The position numbers and the translations under genes were made by a program. This document shows positions 7,736-16,916 of a stretch of 64,000 nt of DNA, in pieces. Numbering within the stretch: the stretch's first letter is position 1; each line of letters opens with the position of its first letter. The stretch comes from Bacteroidales bacterium UBA4333 (GTDB lineage Bacteria > Bacteroidota > Bacteroidia > Bacteroidales > Paludibacteraceae). Under the pieces are notes generated by a model. That model ran no database searches, was not told where the DNA came from, and saw only the letters and a list, made by a program, of their open reading frames with translations. The stretch is taken from NCBI GenBank assembly GCA_002394335.1, contig DGTP01000016.1:124001-188000 (forward strand). The letters run 5' to 3'.

Positions 7736-9397
7736 ATGTGGTTACAAAATTTGTTTTTCGGCGAAGGAATAGCGCACTCGATTTTAGTGCTGGCACTGGC
7801 GATAGCCGCCGGTATATTCCTTGGTGCCAAACTGAAGATTAAAGGTATAACATTAGGAATCACCTGGATTCTGTTCTGCGCGATTGCGTGCAGCCATTTC
7901 GGAATGACCCTCGATCCGCTGGTAGAGTCATTCGCCAAAGACCTCGGTCTGATTCTATTCGTTTACTCCATCGGACTGCAAGTGGGACCAAGCTTCTTCT
8001 CGTCGTTCGGCAAAGACGGACTGAGTCTTAATCTGTTAGCGACAACCATTGTGGTGTTGGGCTGCGTGACAGCTTATGTGATAAGCAGAGTGAGCGGCGT
8101 AGATATTGCAACGATGACCGGTGTTCTTTTCGGTGCCGTTACCAATACACCGGGTCTGGGTGCCGCACAGCAGACTTTCCAGGACATTACGGGCGTTGCC
8201 AATCCCAATATAGCAAGCGGTTATGCGATGGCTTATCCGCTTGGCGTGGTGGGAATATTGTTCTCGCTGATGGTTATCAAATGGGTATTTGGTATCAAGT
8301 TGGACAAAGAAGAGGATCGCGTGAAAACCGAAAAAGGCGAGGAGAAACACGTAGAACACTACGATCTGACGCTGACCAATGCGCAAGTGGAAGGTATCCG
8401 TGTTCGTGATCTGAAATTGCTGACGCATGTGAATGTGATTGTGACCCGCCGTCTGGACAGCGAAGGCAACGAGACGATGCCCGACGCCGACACTATTCTC
8501 CATGTGGGAGACAAAGTGCGTTTCGTAAGCGATCAGGAAAACGAGAAGACGATTCTGCTGTTGGGTAGTCAGACCGATGTAGAGTGGGAGGAGAAAGAGA
8601 AAGATGTTCACCTTGTGAACCGCCATATTATCGTGACCAAACCCAAGATCAACGGCAAACGAATCAGCGATTTGAAGGTGCGCGAGGCGTTCCAGATCAC
8701 AGTGACGCGTGTCCGTCGTGCCGGAATCGAGCTGTTGGCAACGCCGGAATTGCAGTTGCAGATGGGCGACCGCCTGACCGTTGTGGGTGAGAAAGAAGCG
8801 GTAGAGAAATTAGGCAAGGCGTTGGGAAACTCGACCAAGAAACTGGATGCACCTAATCTGGCATCGCTGTTCTGCGGCATTGTGTTGGGTGTGCTATTGG
8901 GTTCTGTACCGTTAATGTTACCGGGATTGAGTCAGCCGTTTAAGTTCGGTTTGGCAGGCGGATCGCTGATAATAGCAATTATCATCGGCGCATTTGGTCC
9001 CAAATGGCACATTGTGACGTACACTACTTCGTCCGCGAACCTGATGATCCGTGAGATCGGTATCGCATTGTTCCTGGCGTCAGTCGGTTTCGGTGCCGGT
9101 AAGAGTTTCGTGCCGACGCTGTTGGACGGCGGCTATGTATGGATCGGTTACGGTGTTATAATAACCCTGTTGCCGCTGCTGATAGTAGGCATTTTCGCCC
9201 GTTGGTACATGAAACTGGATTATTTCACGGTAATGGGACTGATAGCCGGATCGACTACCGATCCGCCGGCATTGGCTTACGCCACCTCGCAATCGTCGCT
9301 TAACGACCGTGCCGCCGTCGCTTACTCGACGGTTTATCCGTTGACGATGTTCTTGCGCGTGCTGACCGGACAAATGATGATTATGTTCTTTATCTAA
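7736..9397 (+). CDS. AspT/YidE/YbjL-type transporter with two TrkA_C (RCK_C) domains
   Basis: The 553-residue membrane protein has the AspT-family layout. It starts with about five hydrophobic helices (1-190) that include the GLILFVYSIGLQVGPSF motif. Two cytoplasmic TrkA_C-like modules follow at about 205-285 and 290-365 (LTNAQVEGIRVRDLKL, VTKPKINGKRISDLKV). A second set of helices (about 370-553) repeats the motif as IGIALFLASVGFGAGKSF. Known relatives exchange aspartate for alanine or have unknown substrates. It is the first gene of an operon with kbl and tdh (18-bp gap), which hints at an amino-acid or dicarboxylate substrate. That link is inference. Confidence 0.85.
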   Translation: MWLQNLFFGEGIAHSILVLALAIAAGIFLGAKLKIKGITLGITWILFCAIACSHFGMTLDPLVESFAKDLGLILFVYSIGLQVGPSFFSSFGKDGLSLNLLATTIVVLGCVTAYVISRVSGVDIATMTGVLFGAVTNTPGLGAAQQTFQDITGVANPNIASGYAMAYPLGVVGILFSLMVIKWVFGIKLDKEEDRVKTEKGEEKHVEHYDLTLTNAQVEGIRVRDLKLLTHVNVIVTRRLDSEGNETMPDADTILHVGDKVRFVSDQENEKTILLLGSQTDVEWEEKEKDVHLVNRHIIVTKPKINGKRISDLKVREAFQITVTRVRRAGIELLATPELQLQMGDRLTVVGEKEAVEKLGKALGNSTKKLDAPNLASLFCGIVLGVLLGSVPLMLPGLSQPFKFGLAGGSLIIAIIIGAFGPKWHIVTYTTSSANLMIREIGIALFLASVGFGAGKSFVPTLLDGGYVWIGYGVIITLLPLLIVGIFARWYMKLDYFTVMGLIAGSTTDPPALAYATSQSSLNDRAAVAYSTVYPLTMFLRVLTGQMMIMFFI

Positions 9398-9415
9398 AAT
9401 CTACAAAATAATACT

Positions 9416-10642
9416 ATGTACACAGATTTTCAAAAACATCTGCAGCAGACACTGCAAGAAATCGAAGAAGCCGGACTCTACAAGAAAGAGCGTGTGATTG
9501 TGACTCCGCAATCAAGTGGCATTAAGGTGGAAGTACCAAGTGACCAAGTACCAAGTACCAGGGAGCAGGAGGTGATTAACTTCTGTGCGAACAACTACCT
9601 CGGTTTGGCGGACAACAAAGAGTTGATCGAGGCCGCGAAAGCAAAGATGGACGAACGCGGCTACGGAATGGCGTCGGTGCGTTTCATCTGCGGCACGCAG
9701 GACACGCACAAGGAGTTGGAGAAAGTAATCTCCGATTTCTTCGGAACGGAAGATACTATTCTCTATGCCGCATGTTTTGACGCGAACGGCGGATTGTTCG
9801 AGCCGCTGCTGACAGCCGAAGATGCGATCATCTCGGATGCACTCAACCACGCCTCTATCATCGACGGTGTAAGGCTCTGCAAAGCAGTACGTTACAAGTA
9901 CGCGAACGGCGATATGAACGATCTGGAGGAGCAACTGAAGAAAGCGCAGGCACAGCGTTTCCGTATTATCGCCACCGACGGCGTGTTCTCGATGGACGGC
10001 AATGTGTGTCCGCTGGACAAGATATACGAGTTGGCGCAGAAATACAATGCCTTAGTAATGGTGGACGAGAGCCATTCGGCAGGCGTGGTCGGCAAGACGG
10101 GACACGGCGTGACCGAACTATACAACATGCGCGGCAAGGTGGAGATTATCACCGGTACGTTAGGCAAAGCCTTCGGCGGTTCGGTAGGCGGTTTCACGAC
10201 AGGTAAGAAAGAGATCATCGACCTGTTGCGCCAGCGCAGCCGTCCGTATCTGTTCTCGAACTCCATTCCGCCGATGATTGCAGCGGCAGGTATCAAGACG
10301 TTTGAGATCCTGACGCGGAGCAACGAACTGCAAGACCGTTTGCACGAGAACACCGCTTACTTTGTAGAAAAGATGAAAGCAGCCGGATTTGATATCAAAC
10401 CGACGCAATCGGCAATCTGTGCAGTAATGCTGTATGACGCACGGCTGAGCCAGGAGTTCGCTGCGGCTTTGCAGGAAGAGGGAATATATGTCACCGGCTT
10501 CTATTATCCGGTGGTTCCACAGGGACAAGCGCGTATCCGTGTACAGGTTTCCGCCGCCCATACACGTGAGCAACTGGATAAATGTATCGCCGCCTTTACG
10601 AAGATTGGCACGAAACTTGGTGTATTGAAAGGAGGAAGATGA
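9416..10642 (+). CDS. kbl: Glycine C-acetyltransferase (2-amino-3-ketobutyrate CoA ligase)
   Basis: This is a PLP-dependent alpha-oxoamine synthase of 408 residues. It cleaves 2-amino-3-ketobutyrate with CoA to glycine and acetyl-CoA, the second step of threonine breakdown. Family motifs include NFCANNYLGL, SVRFICGTQDTHKELE, DALNHASIIDG, VDESHSAGVVGKTGHG and TGTLGKAFGGSVGG, with the PLP lysine near residue 251. It lies 4 bp before tdh, the enzyme of the first step. Compared with typical Kbl it has a few extra residues before the NFCANNYLGL motif. These (PSDQVPST) are encoded by a tract of 7-bp repeats at 9531-9559. Confidence 0.95.
   Translation: MYTDFQKHLQQTLQEIEEAGLYKKERVIVTPQSSGIKVEVPSDQVPSTREQEVINFCANNYLGLADNKELIEAAKAKMDERGYGMASVRFICGTQDTHKELEKVISDFFGTEDTILYAACFDANGGLFEPLLTAEDAIISDALNHASIIDGVRLCKAVRYKYANGDMNDLEEQLKKAQAQRFRIIATDGVFSMDGNVCPLDKIYELAQKYNALVMVDESHSAGVVGKTGHGVTELYNMRGKVEIITGTLGKAFGGSVGGFTTGKKEIIDLLRQRSRPYLFSNSIPPMIAAAGIKTFEILTRSNELQDRLHENTAYFVEKMKAAGFDIKPTQSAICAVMLYDARLSQEFAAALQEEGIYVTGFYYPVVPQGQARIRVQVSAAHTREQLDKCIAAFTKIGTKLGVLKGGR
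9531..9559. repeat. Heptamer tract inside kbl
   Basis: Units AAGTACC, AAGTGACC, AAGTACC and AAGTACC follow one another, three of them exact 7-mers. The tract encodes a small surface insertion in Kbl and keeps the reading frame. Confidence 0.8.
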
Positions 10643-10646
10643 AAGG

Positions 10647-11672
10647 ATGAAAGCTCTTGTAAAGAAATATGCGGAGCCGGGCATCTGGATGGAAGAAGTG
10701 CCGATGCCGGAAGTGGGCGTGAACGATGTACTGATCAAGGTCATCAAAGCCGCCATCTGCGGGACAGACCTGCATATGTACAAATGGGACGCATGGTCGC
10801 AAAGCCACTGCAAACCGCCTTATACGATGGGTCATGAGTTCGTAGGCATCGTAGCCGAAGTGGGCGCCGGTGTACGTAACTTCAAAGTAGGCGAACGTGT
10901 GACGGCTGAAGGTCACATCGTCTGCGGGCACTGCCGCAACTGCCGGAGAGGTATGGGACATGTGTGCGAGAACACCATTTCCGTTGGAATCATGGGCAAA
11001 GACGGCTGTTTTGCAGAGTACGTGACTATTCCGGAGAGCAATGTGGTGAAACTCCGTCCTGAGATTCCCGATGATTTCGCAGCCATCATGGATCCGTTCG
11101 GTAATGCAACCCACACGGCGCTGGCTTTCCCGCTGTTAGGCGAAGATGTGCTGATCACCGGAGCCGGATTGATCGGAACGATGGCAGCCGGTATTTGCCG
11201 CTATGCGGGTGCAAAAAACATCGTGGTGACGGATATCAATCCGCTTCGTCTGGAGATTGCGAGGAAGATGGGTGCTACGCTGACTGTCGATGGCTCGAAA
11301 GGCGAGACCGTAGAGGACGCAATGAGACAATTGGGTATCCGCGGCTTCGACGTAGGACTGGAGATGAGCGGCGCACCGGCAGCCTTCAACGAGATGATCG
11401 AGCACATGTACAAAGGTGCGAACATCGCCCAGCTTGGAATTCTGCCGAGCGACACACAGGTGAACTGGTCGGATGTGATTTTCAATGCGTTGACCATCAA
11501 AGGAATAACGGGAAGACGAATGTGGGAAACCTGGTACCAAATGGAGCAAATGCTGCTTGGCGGATTGGATCTGAGTCCGGTGATCACCCACCGGTTCAAG
11601 TTCGAGGACTTCCAGAAAGGCTTTGACGTGATGGTCAGCGGTCAGTGCGGAAAAGTGCTGTTGGAGTGGTAA
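10647..11672 (+). CDS. tdh: L-threonine 3-dehydrogenase
   Basis: This zinc-dependent medium-chain dehydrogenase has 341 residues, the usual length. It oxidises threonine to 2-amino-3-ketobutyrate with NAD. The catalytic zinc ligands are at canonical places: Cys38 (AAICGTDLH), His63 and Glu64 (MGHEFVG). The structural zinc cluster is CGHCRNCRRGMGHVC. The Rossmann motif is ITGAGLIGTMAAG, and MDPFGNATHTAL is the typical Tdh segment. Together with kbl just upstream it forms the threonine-to-glycine pathway. The short ATG-proximal spacing suggests translational coupling. Confidence 0.96.
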   Translation: MKALVKKYAEPGIWMEEVPMPEVGVNDVLIKVIKAAICGTDLHMYKWDAWSQSHCKPPYTMGHEFVGIVAEVGAGVRNFKVGERVTAEGHIVCGHCRNCRRGMGHVCENTISVGIMGKDGCFAEYVTIPESNVVKLRPEIPDDFAAIMDPFGNATHTALAFPLLGEDVLITGAGLIGTMAAGICRYAGAKNIVVTDINPLRLEIARKMGATLTVDGSKGETVEDAMRQLGIRGFDVGLEMSGAPAAFNEMIEHMYKGANIAQLGILPSDTQVNWSDVIFNALTIKGITGRRMWETWYQMEQMLLGGLDLSPVITHRFKFEDFQKGFDVMVSGQCGKVLLEW

Positions 11673-11753
11673 AAGACGGATTTTTCCTATACTACATGAG
11701 GAGAAAACACTACTTTTGCATCGATTTTTAACAAAATTAAGATATTAACAACA

Positions 11754-14666
11754 ATGAGAAAGTATTTACTTAGCGCTCTGCTGCTGATGTGCGGCACCGC
11801 ATTTCTCTCAGCCCAATCCCGCGAGGGACTGTCTGAGTACAAGTTAGAGAACGGTCTCACTGTAATGCTATGGGAGGATCACGATCAACCGGATGTAACC
11901 GGTTATGTGGTAGTCCGTGCCGGTGCAGTGGACGAACCAGCCGAATATACCGGTTTGGCACACTATCTGGAGCATATGCTCTTCAAAGGAACACAGCGCA
12001 TCGGCGCTCTGGATTGGGAGAAAGAGAAACCGATTTATGATTCGATCATCGCTCTCTACGACCAATACAGCGATGCCAAGGATCCGAAACTGCGTGAGCA
12101 ACTGGCAACACAGATCAACGAGTGCTCCATGCGTGAAGCAAAGATTTCTTCGACGGAAGACTTCTTCAACATGATGGATCTGATCGGTGCCGAGGGCGTG
12201 AATGCCTATACGTCATATGACCTGACCGCTTATCACAACTCTTTCCCTGCAGCAGAGATGTACCGTTGGCTGACGATCTTCTCCGACCGTCTGATCAATC
12301 CTGTTTTCCGTACATTCCAGGCAGAGTTGGAGAACGTGTTCGAGGAGTACAACATGTATGCTAACGAGCCGTCTTCGCAGGTACAGAAACAGCTTTTTGC
12401 CGATATCTACAAAGGTAGTCCGTACGAGCGCGATGTGATCGGTTTGCCGGAGCACTTGAAAAATCCGCGTCTGAGCCGTCTGATCGAGTTCTACAACACC
12501 TGGTATGTGCCTAACAACATGGCGCTTATCCTTGTTGGTGACTTCAATACGGAGGAGGTTAAGCCGATGATTCAAGAGACATTCTCCCGCCTTGTGCCGA
12601 AGACTCTTCCTGAGCGTCCGAGCTATCCTGAGGTATCGTTTGCAGGCAATCCTTCAAAGCACTACAAGATGGGTTATAACGCACAAGAGGCGTGGATTTA
12701 TCAAGGTGTGAAAGAGGGTGATCCCGACCAGGATGTATTGGATTTTGTGCTGGCTTTGCTCTACAACGGTCAGACCGGTTTGCTGGACAAACTGAATACC
12801 AAGGGGGATGTACAGTTTGCCGGAGTATTCAGCGACTCGCGTCGCAATGCCGGTAGAATAATTATTCAGGCAGTGCCGTACTACGATGCCAACCAGCAAC
12901 AGTTCGAGGACAGCAAAACGACCAAGAACATCGTTATGCGCGAGGTGGACAAGATCAAGAACGGCGAAATCTCGGATGAGCTGATAACCAACGTAAAACG
13001 GATGTACAACCAGGCATTCAAGATGCAGAACGAGTCTTCGTCGGCGAAGATGAGCCAGTTGGTAGATGCGTTCACCTATGGCAAGTCGCTGGACGAGGTA
13101 CTGACCGAGAACGAGCGTATCCAAGCCCTCACCAAAGAGGAGATCGTACGCGTAGCCAAGAAGTATTTCGATGCACCGTATATGACTATTTCGTTTGACG
13201 AAGGTACATCGTCGATGAAGGCCAAACCGCTTCCGAAGCCGAATATCAAGCCTCTGGATCCGGTTAAGAATGCCAAGACTGAATACGCTGAGGCTTTCTT
13301 GAAGTTGCCGAAGGGCGAGTTGAAACAGACGTTCAACGACTTCAGCGATGTAAAGGTTTCTTCGCTGGGCGAGAACGTAACACTCCACTACACTCCGAAC
13401 GACAAGAATGACGTCTTCACGCTCCAACTCCGTTACGGTGTAGGTGCACACGAGATGCCGTTGTTGCCTTACGCTACCATTCTGATGGAGAATGCCGGAA
13501 TCATGGGAATGCCCAACTTGGAGGGTAAGGATTTTGACCAGCAGGTAGCAGAATTGGGCGGATCGGTAAGTTACGGTTGCAGCGATTCCTACTTCTCCGT
13601 AGTGATCTCCGGTGAGGACGAGAACCTGGACAAGATCATGAATCTGGTTAAGCGCCAGTTGCTCTTCCCGTATCTGGAACAGAAGCAGCTGGATGCCGTC
13701 AAGGGTTCTGAGTTCTTTAGCCGTTTGAGCCGTCAGAAACGTACGGCTGTTCAGAAATCGGCATTGATGCAATACGCTATGTATGGCAAGAAATCGGCTT
13801 ATCTGGACGAGGTGCCGTTCGCTGACATTTGGGGTCTGGAGTTGCCGCGCGTACAGCAACTGATAGCTGAAGCCCGTACTTACGCACTGGATGTGTTCTA
13901 TTGCGGAACAATGCCGGAGGACAAGCTGGTGGCAGAGCTGCCGCTGACCGAAGGAATGAAGCCTTCGAACTCGCCGTTCGTACAAGATCGCCAGAAATAC
14001 GAGAAACCGACCATCCTGTTCTTGCCGAACAGCAATGTACAGCAGGCAGACCTCTATTTCTACATCAACGGCCGTCCGTATGACATCGCTTCAGATGTTG
14101 TATCTGACGCATTCAACCAATATATGTCCGGTGGTTTCACGGGTGTGATCATGAACGAGATCCGTGTAAAACGCTCGATGGCTTATTCGGCTTACGGTGT
14201 GGATGCAACGCCTTCGCTGCCCGGCAAAGACTGCTATTTCTACGGCTATGTAGGAACGCAGTCGGATAAGGTGAACGATGCCGTCAATGTATATCTGGAT
14301 ATCTTGGCTGACATGCCTCAGGACTCAACCAATATCGAGGCACTGCGTTCAGCACTCCGTCAGGCTGCACAGACCGCCAAACCGTCCATGCGTGGCAAGG
14401 CTGCGGCTTACGAGTACTGGCAGCGTTTGGGTTACAAGGACGACCCGAGTAAGGTGAATGCCGACAAGATCAACGCGATTTCGTTTGATGACATCGAGAA
14501 GTTCTACAAAGAGAACATCCAAGGCAAGCCGGTAACGATCATTCTGATGGGCGACCCGAAGAAGATTGACATCAAGGCGATCGAAAGGAAAATGGGCTGC
14601 AAGGTAACGAAACTTTCTACCGGCAAGCTCTTCAATTCTACGCAAGAACTATTTGACGTTTTCTAA
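11754..14666 (+). CDS. Secreted M16-family zinc metalloprotease (pitrilysin/insulinase type)
   Basis: The 970-residue protein has a signal peptide (about 1-20, ending FLSAQ) and an N-terminal M16 catalytic domain. The inverted zinc motif HYLEH is at residues 70-74, and the distal glutamate lies in the ENVFEEYNM helix. Two inactive-type M16_C domains follow, the second half (about 540-970) lacking a zinc motif, as is normal for this two-domain protease family. It should degrade peptides in the periplasm or outside the cell. A weak promoter-like TACTTTTG lies at 11711-11718, without a clear -33 element. It is followed by era, 5 bp downstream. Confidence 0.9.
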   Translation: MRKYLLSALLLMCGTAFLSAQSREGLSEYKLENGLTVMLWEDHDQPDVTGYVVVRAGAVDEPAEYTGLAHYLEHMLFKGTQRIGALDWEKEKPIYDSIIALYDQYSDAKDPKLREQLATQINECSMREAKISSTEDFFNMMDLIGAEGVNAYTSYDLTAYHNSFPAAEMYRWLTIFSDRLINPVFRTFQAELENVFEEYNMYANEPSSQVQKQLFADIYKGSPYERDVIGLPEHLKNPRLSRLIEFYNTWYVPNNMALILVGDFNTEEVKPMIQETFSRLVPKTLPERPSYPEVSFAGNPSKHYKMGYNAQEAWIYQGVKEGDPDQDVLDFVLALLYNGQTGLLDKLNTKGDVQFAGVFSDSRRNAGRIIIQAVPYYDANQQQFEDSKTTKNIVMREVDKIKNGEISDELITNVKRMYNQAFKMQNESSSAKMSQLVDAFTYGKSLDEVLTENERIQALTKEEIVRVAKKYFDAPYMTISFDEGTSSMKAKPLPKPNIKPLDPVKNAKTEYAEAFLKLPKGELKQTFNDFSDVKVSSLGENVTLHYTPNDKNDVFTLQLRYGVGAHEMPLLPYATILMENAGIMGMPNLEGKDFDQQVAELGGSVSYGCSDSYFSVVISGEDENLDKIMNLVKRQLLFPYLEQKQLDAVKGSEFFSRLSRQKRTAVQKSALMQYAMYGKKSAYLDEVPFADIWGLELPRVQQLIAEARTYALDVFYCGTMPEDKLVAELPLTEGMKPSNSPFVQDRQKYEKPTILFLPNSNVQQADLYFYINGRPYDIASDVVSDAFNQYMSGGFTGVIMNEIRVKRSMAYSAYGVDATPSLPGKDCYFYGYVGTQSDKVNDAVNVYLDILADMPQDSTNIEALRSALRQAAQTAKPSMRGKAAAYEYWQRLGYKDDPSKVNADKINAISFDDIEKFYKENIQGKPVTIILMGDPKKIDIKAIERKMGCKVTKLSTGKLFNSTQELFDVF

Positions 14667-14671
14667 TCTGA

Positions 14672-15610
14672 ATGGCAAATAATCCAATCCAAATGAATGA
14701 AAATCAGCAATGTTCACAAGCTCACCACAGTGGGTTTGTGAACATTGTCGGTAATCCCAATGTAGGCAAATCTACGCTGATGAATGCACTGGTGGGGGAG
14801 CGTCTGTCGATCATCACATCCAAGGCGCAAACCACCCGCCACCGCATCCTCGGTATTGTCAACGGTGATGACTTCCAGATGGTATATTCGGACACGCCGG
14901 GAGTGTTGCAGCCGAGTTACAAACTCCAGGAACAGATGCTGGAGTTCAGCCGCTCGGCATTGGTGGATGCCGATGTACTGCTTTATGTCACCGAGCCGCA
15001 GGATAATCCTGACCGCAATGCCGATTTTCTCAATAAAGTCAAGAAAATGGCTGCGGCGGGAACCAAGGTTTTTCTGATCATCAACAAGATTGATCTGACT
15101 ACCCAGGAGACGCTCGAATCGCTTGTAGCCTACTGGAACAGCCAACTGCCGGAAGCTACGATCTTCCCGATTTCTGCTCGTGAGCGCTTTGGTGTGGCAC
15201 AATTGTTCGACGCTATCAAAGCGGCGCTGCCTGCATGTCCGCCATTCTTTCCGAAAGACCAGTTGACCGATAAGCCGGCGCGCTTTTTTGTCAACGAGAT
15301 CATCCGCGAAAAGATCCTTTTCAACTACGACAAGGAGATTCCGTACTCGGTAGAGGTGGAGGTGGAAGCCTTCCAGGAAGAGGAGAATATCATTCGCATC
15401 AGTGCCGTGATCTATTGTGAACGCGACAGCCAGAAGGGCATTATTATCGGCAAAGGCGGTTCTGCTCTGAAGAGAGTGGGGGCGCAAGCGAGAAAAGATA
15501 TCGAAGAGTTCTTCCAGAAGCCGGTCTATCTGCAACTCTTCGTCAAAGTGGACAAAGACTGGCGCTCCAACCAATACAGGTTGCGCCATTACGGGTATGA
15601 TTTAACCTGA
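14672..15610 (+). CDS. era: GTPase Era, 30S ribosome assembly factor
   Basis: The 312-residue protein shows all GTPase motifs: G1 GNPNVGKS (residues 27-34), G3 DTPG, G4 NKID and G5 SAR. A C-terminal KH domain (about 230-312) carries the GxxG signature in GIIIGKGGSALKRVG. Era binds the 3' end of 16S rRNA and gates 30S maturation. An unusual extra of about 20 residues, polar and Gln/Asn-rich, precedes the normal start region (HHSGFVNIVG). The gene follows the M16 protease closely. Confidence 0.95.
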   Translation: MANNPIQMNENQQCSQAHHSGFVNIVGNPNVGKSTLMNALVGERLSIITSKAQTTRHRILGIVNGDDFQMVYSDTPGVLQPSYKLQEQMLEFSRSALVDADVLLYVTEPQDNPDRNADFLNKVKKMAAAGTKVFLIINKIDLTTQETLESLVAYWNSQLPEATIFPISARERFGVAQLFDAIKAALPACPPFFPKDQLTDKPARFFVNEIIREKILFNYDKEIPYSVEVEVEAFQEEENIIRISAVIYCERDSQKGIIIGKGGSALKRVGAQARKDIEEFFQKPVYLQLFVKVDKDWRSNQYRLRHYGYDLT

Positions 15611-15647
15611 CCGAAACCCTAATTTTATTTAACGAACACGTGCGCGC

Positions 15648-16910
15648 ATGAAGCTGTTGTTATTGATATTATCCGTGATGACTTTCACCGTAGAGACCAA
15701 GAGCAAAGTCTCCCTCTCCGGTGAAACGCCTTCGGGTATCAGTGCCGAATACGCATGCTCGTACCAAAAAGGCTCTGTCCGCAAAGATGACACTGCCACA
15801 CTTACACTCACCAAGACGGGCGACATAAACCTGCAATCGGTGACAATCTATCTCCGCTCCAATAAATCCGCCGGGGCAGGGATACTGACTGTTTATGGAG
15901 ATGGCGAGGTGTTGTCATCCCATTCCGGCACCTACCATGATTGGTTTGGCGCTTATAATAATGAGAATTTTCAGCCGTTAGAAATTATTTTCCCCAATAC
16001 AGCCGTACATGACGAACTGCAAATCCGGCTGGAGGGAACGGCTAATTCTCTGCACATTGAGAAATACGAAATCAAATATACTATTATACCATCGGAGCCC
16101 AAGAAGGTGACGCTCTACAGGGAAGGGCAGGTTTGGCGAACGCTGCAAGAGTCGTCAGCCGGTGCCGGTGTTATTCTGCCCGGATGTGAAAATCCGGATG
16201 GCTGGCATTTCTGCGGTTGGGCAAGCTCTGATCTCAAGAGCCGGACAACTTCTGCGCCGGCACTCTATCTGCCGGAAAAAACGTTTGTGCCTCAGCGTGA
16301 CGACACCCTTTATGCCGTTTGGACAACTTCACAGGCGGTTTCGTCCAAGCGTTTGGGATCGCTTACCTCCGGCTATTATACCATTGAGTTTCCGGCGCGT
16401 AATTTCCGTCTCCATGGGGCTGTTGTAGATGGCAGGGTGCCGGTTTGCTCTGCCGATAGCAAATTGACCGATGAGGATATTTATTATCTGGATTTTAACG
16501 AGACGGACTCTACCTGTTCTATCCGCCATTATCAATCCGATACCTATCTTGGCTACGACCAATCGGCATTGAGCCAAACGCAATCGGACTGGCAAGTTTA
16601 TCTGCTCCGGGACAGCTCTTTTCTCTTCTTCTGCCATCCGCAAAATGGCGATGCCGATATATTCTATAGAGAGGATGTGAATGAGAATCCGGTTGTAACC
16701 ATGCGTCGTGCCACACTTTCGCACGATGTAACCGGTCTATGGACGTTGTACGCTGTTTCCAATCCCGAAGAGCCGGCCTATTGGTATTCCTATCCTTCCA
16801 CCACGCCTATCCACACCCCAAAAGCGGAACAGAGGACTTATGTTCTGCCCATGGGGATATATGAATTACATATAAACAACGGTAAGAAAACTATTTATTT
16901 GCGTCAATAA
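15648..16910 (+). CDS. Exported protein with an InlB B-repeat-like domain and short C-terminal tail
   Basis: This 420-residue protein of unknown function has a short hydrophobic N-terminus (MKLLLLILSVMTFTV). The middle part (about 150-205) resembles a Listeria-Bacteroides (InlB B) repeat: VTLYREGQVW, then GWHFCGW and DDTLYAVW. The end, PMGIYELHINNGKKTIYLR, has the G-x-Y-x-NG-KK-x-x-x-R pattern of Bacteroidetes C-terminal secretion tails. It is probably surface-exposed or secreted. It sits between era and the DPP-IV gene, with only 6 bp to the latter. No enzymatic motif was seen. Confidence 0.6.
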   Translation: MKLLLLILSVMTFTVETKSKVSLSGETPSGISAEYACSYQKGSVRKDDTATLTLTKTGDINLQSVTIYLRSNKSAGAGILTVYGDGEVLSSHSGTYHDWFGAYNNENFQPLEIIFPNTAVHDELQIRLEGTANSLHIEKYEIKYTIIPSEPKKVTLYREGQVWRTLQESSAGAGVILPGCENPDGWHFCGWASSDLKSRTTSAPALYLPEKTFVPQRDDTLYAVWTTSQAVSSKRLGSLTSGYYTIEFPARNFRLHGAVVDGRVPVCSADSKLTDEDIYYLDFNETDSTCSIRHYQSDTYLGYDQSALSQTQSDWQVYLLRDSSFLFFCHPQNGDADIFYREDVNENPVVTMRRATLSHDVTGLWTLYAVSNPEEPAYWYSYPSTTPIHTPKAEQRTYVLPMGIYELHINNGKKTIYLRQ

Positions 16911-16916
16911 ATCTGT

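Noticed and set aside
12654..13985. 443-codon minus-strand ORF
   Set aside because: It lies wholly inside the M16 protease gene; the Leu/Arg/His-rich product is typical of a shadow frame.
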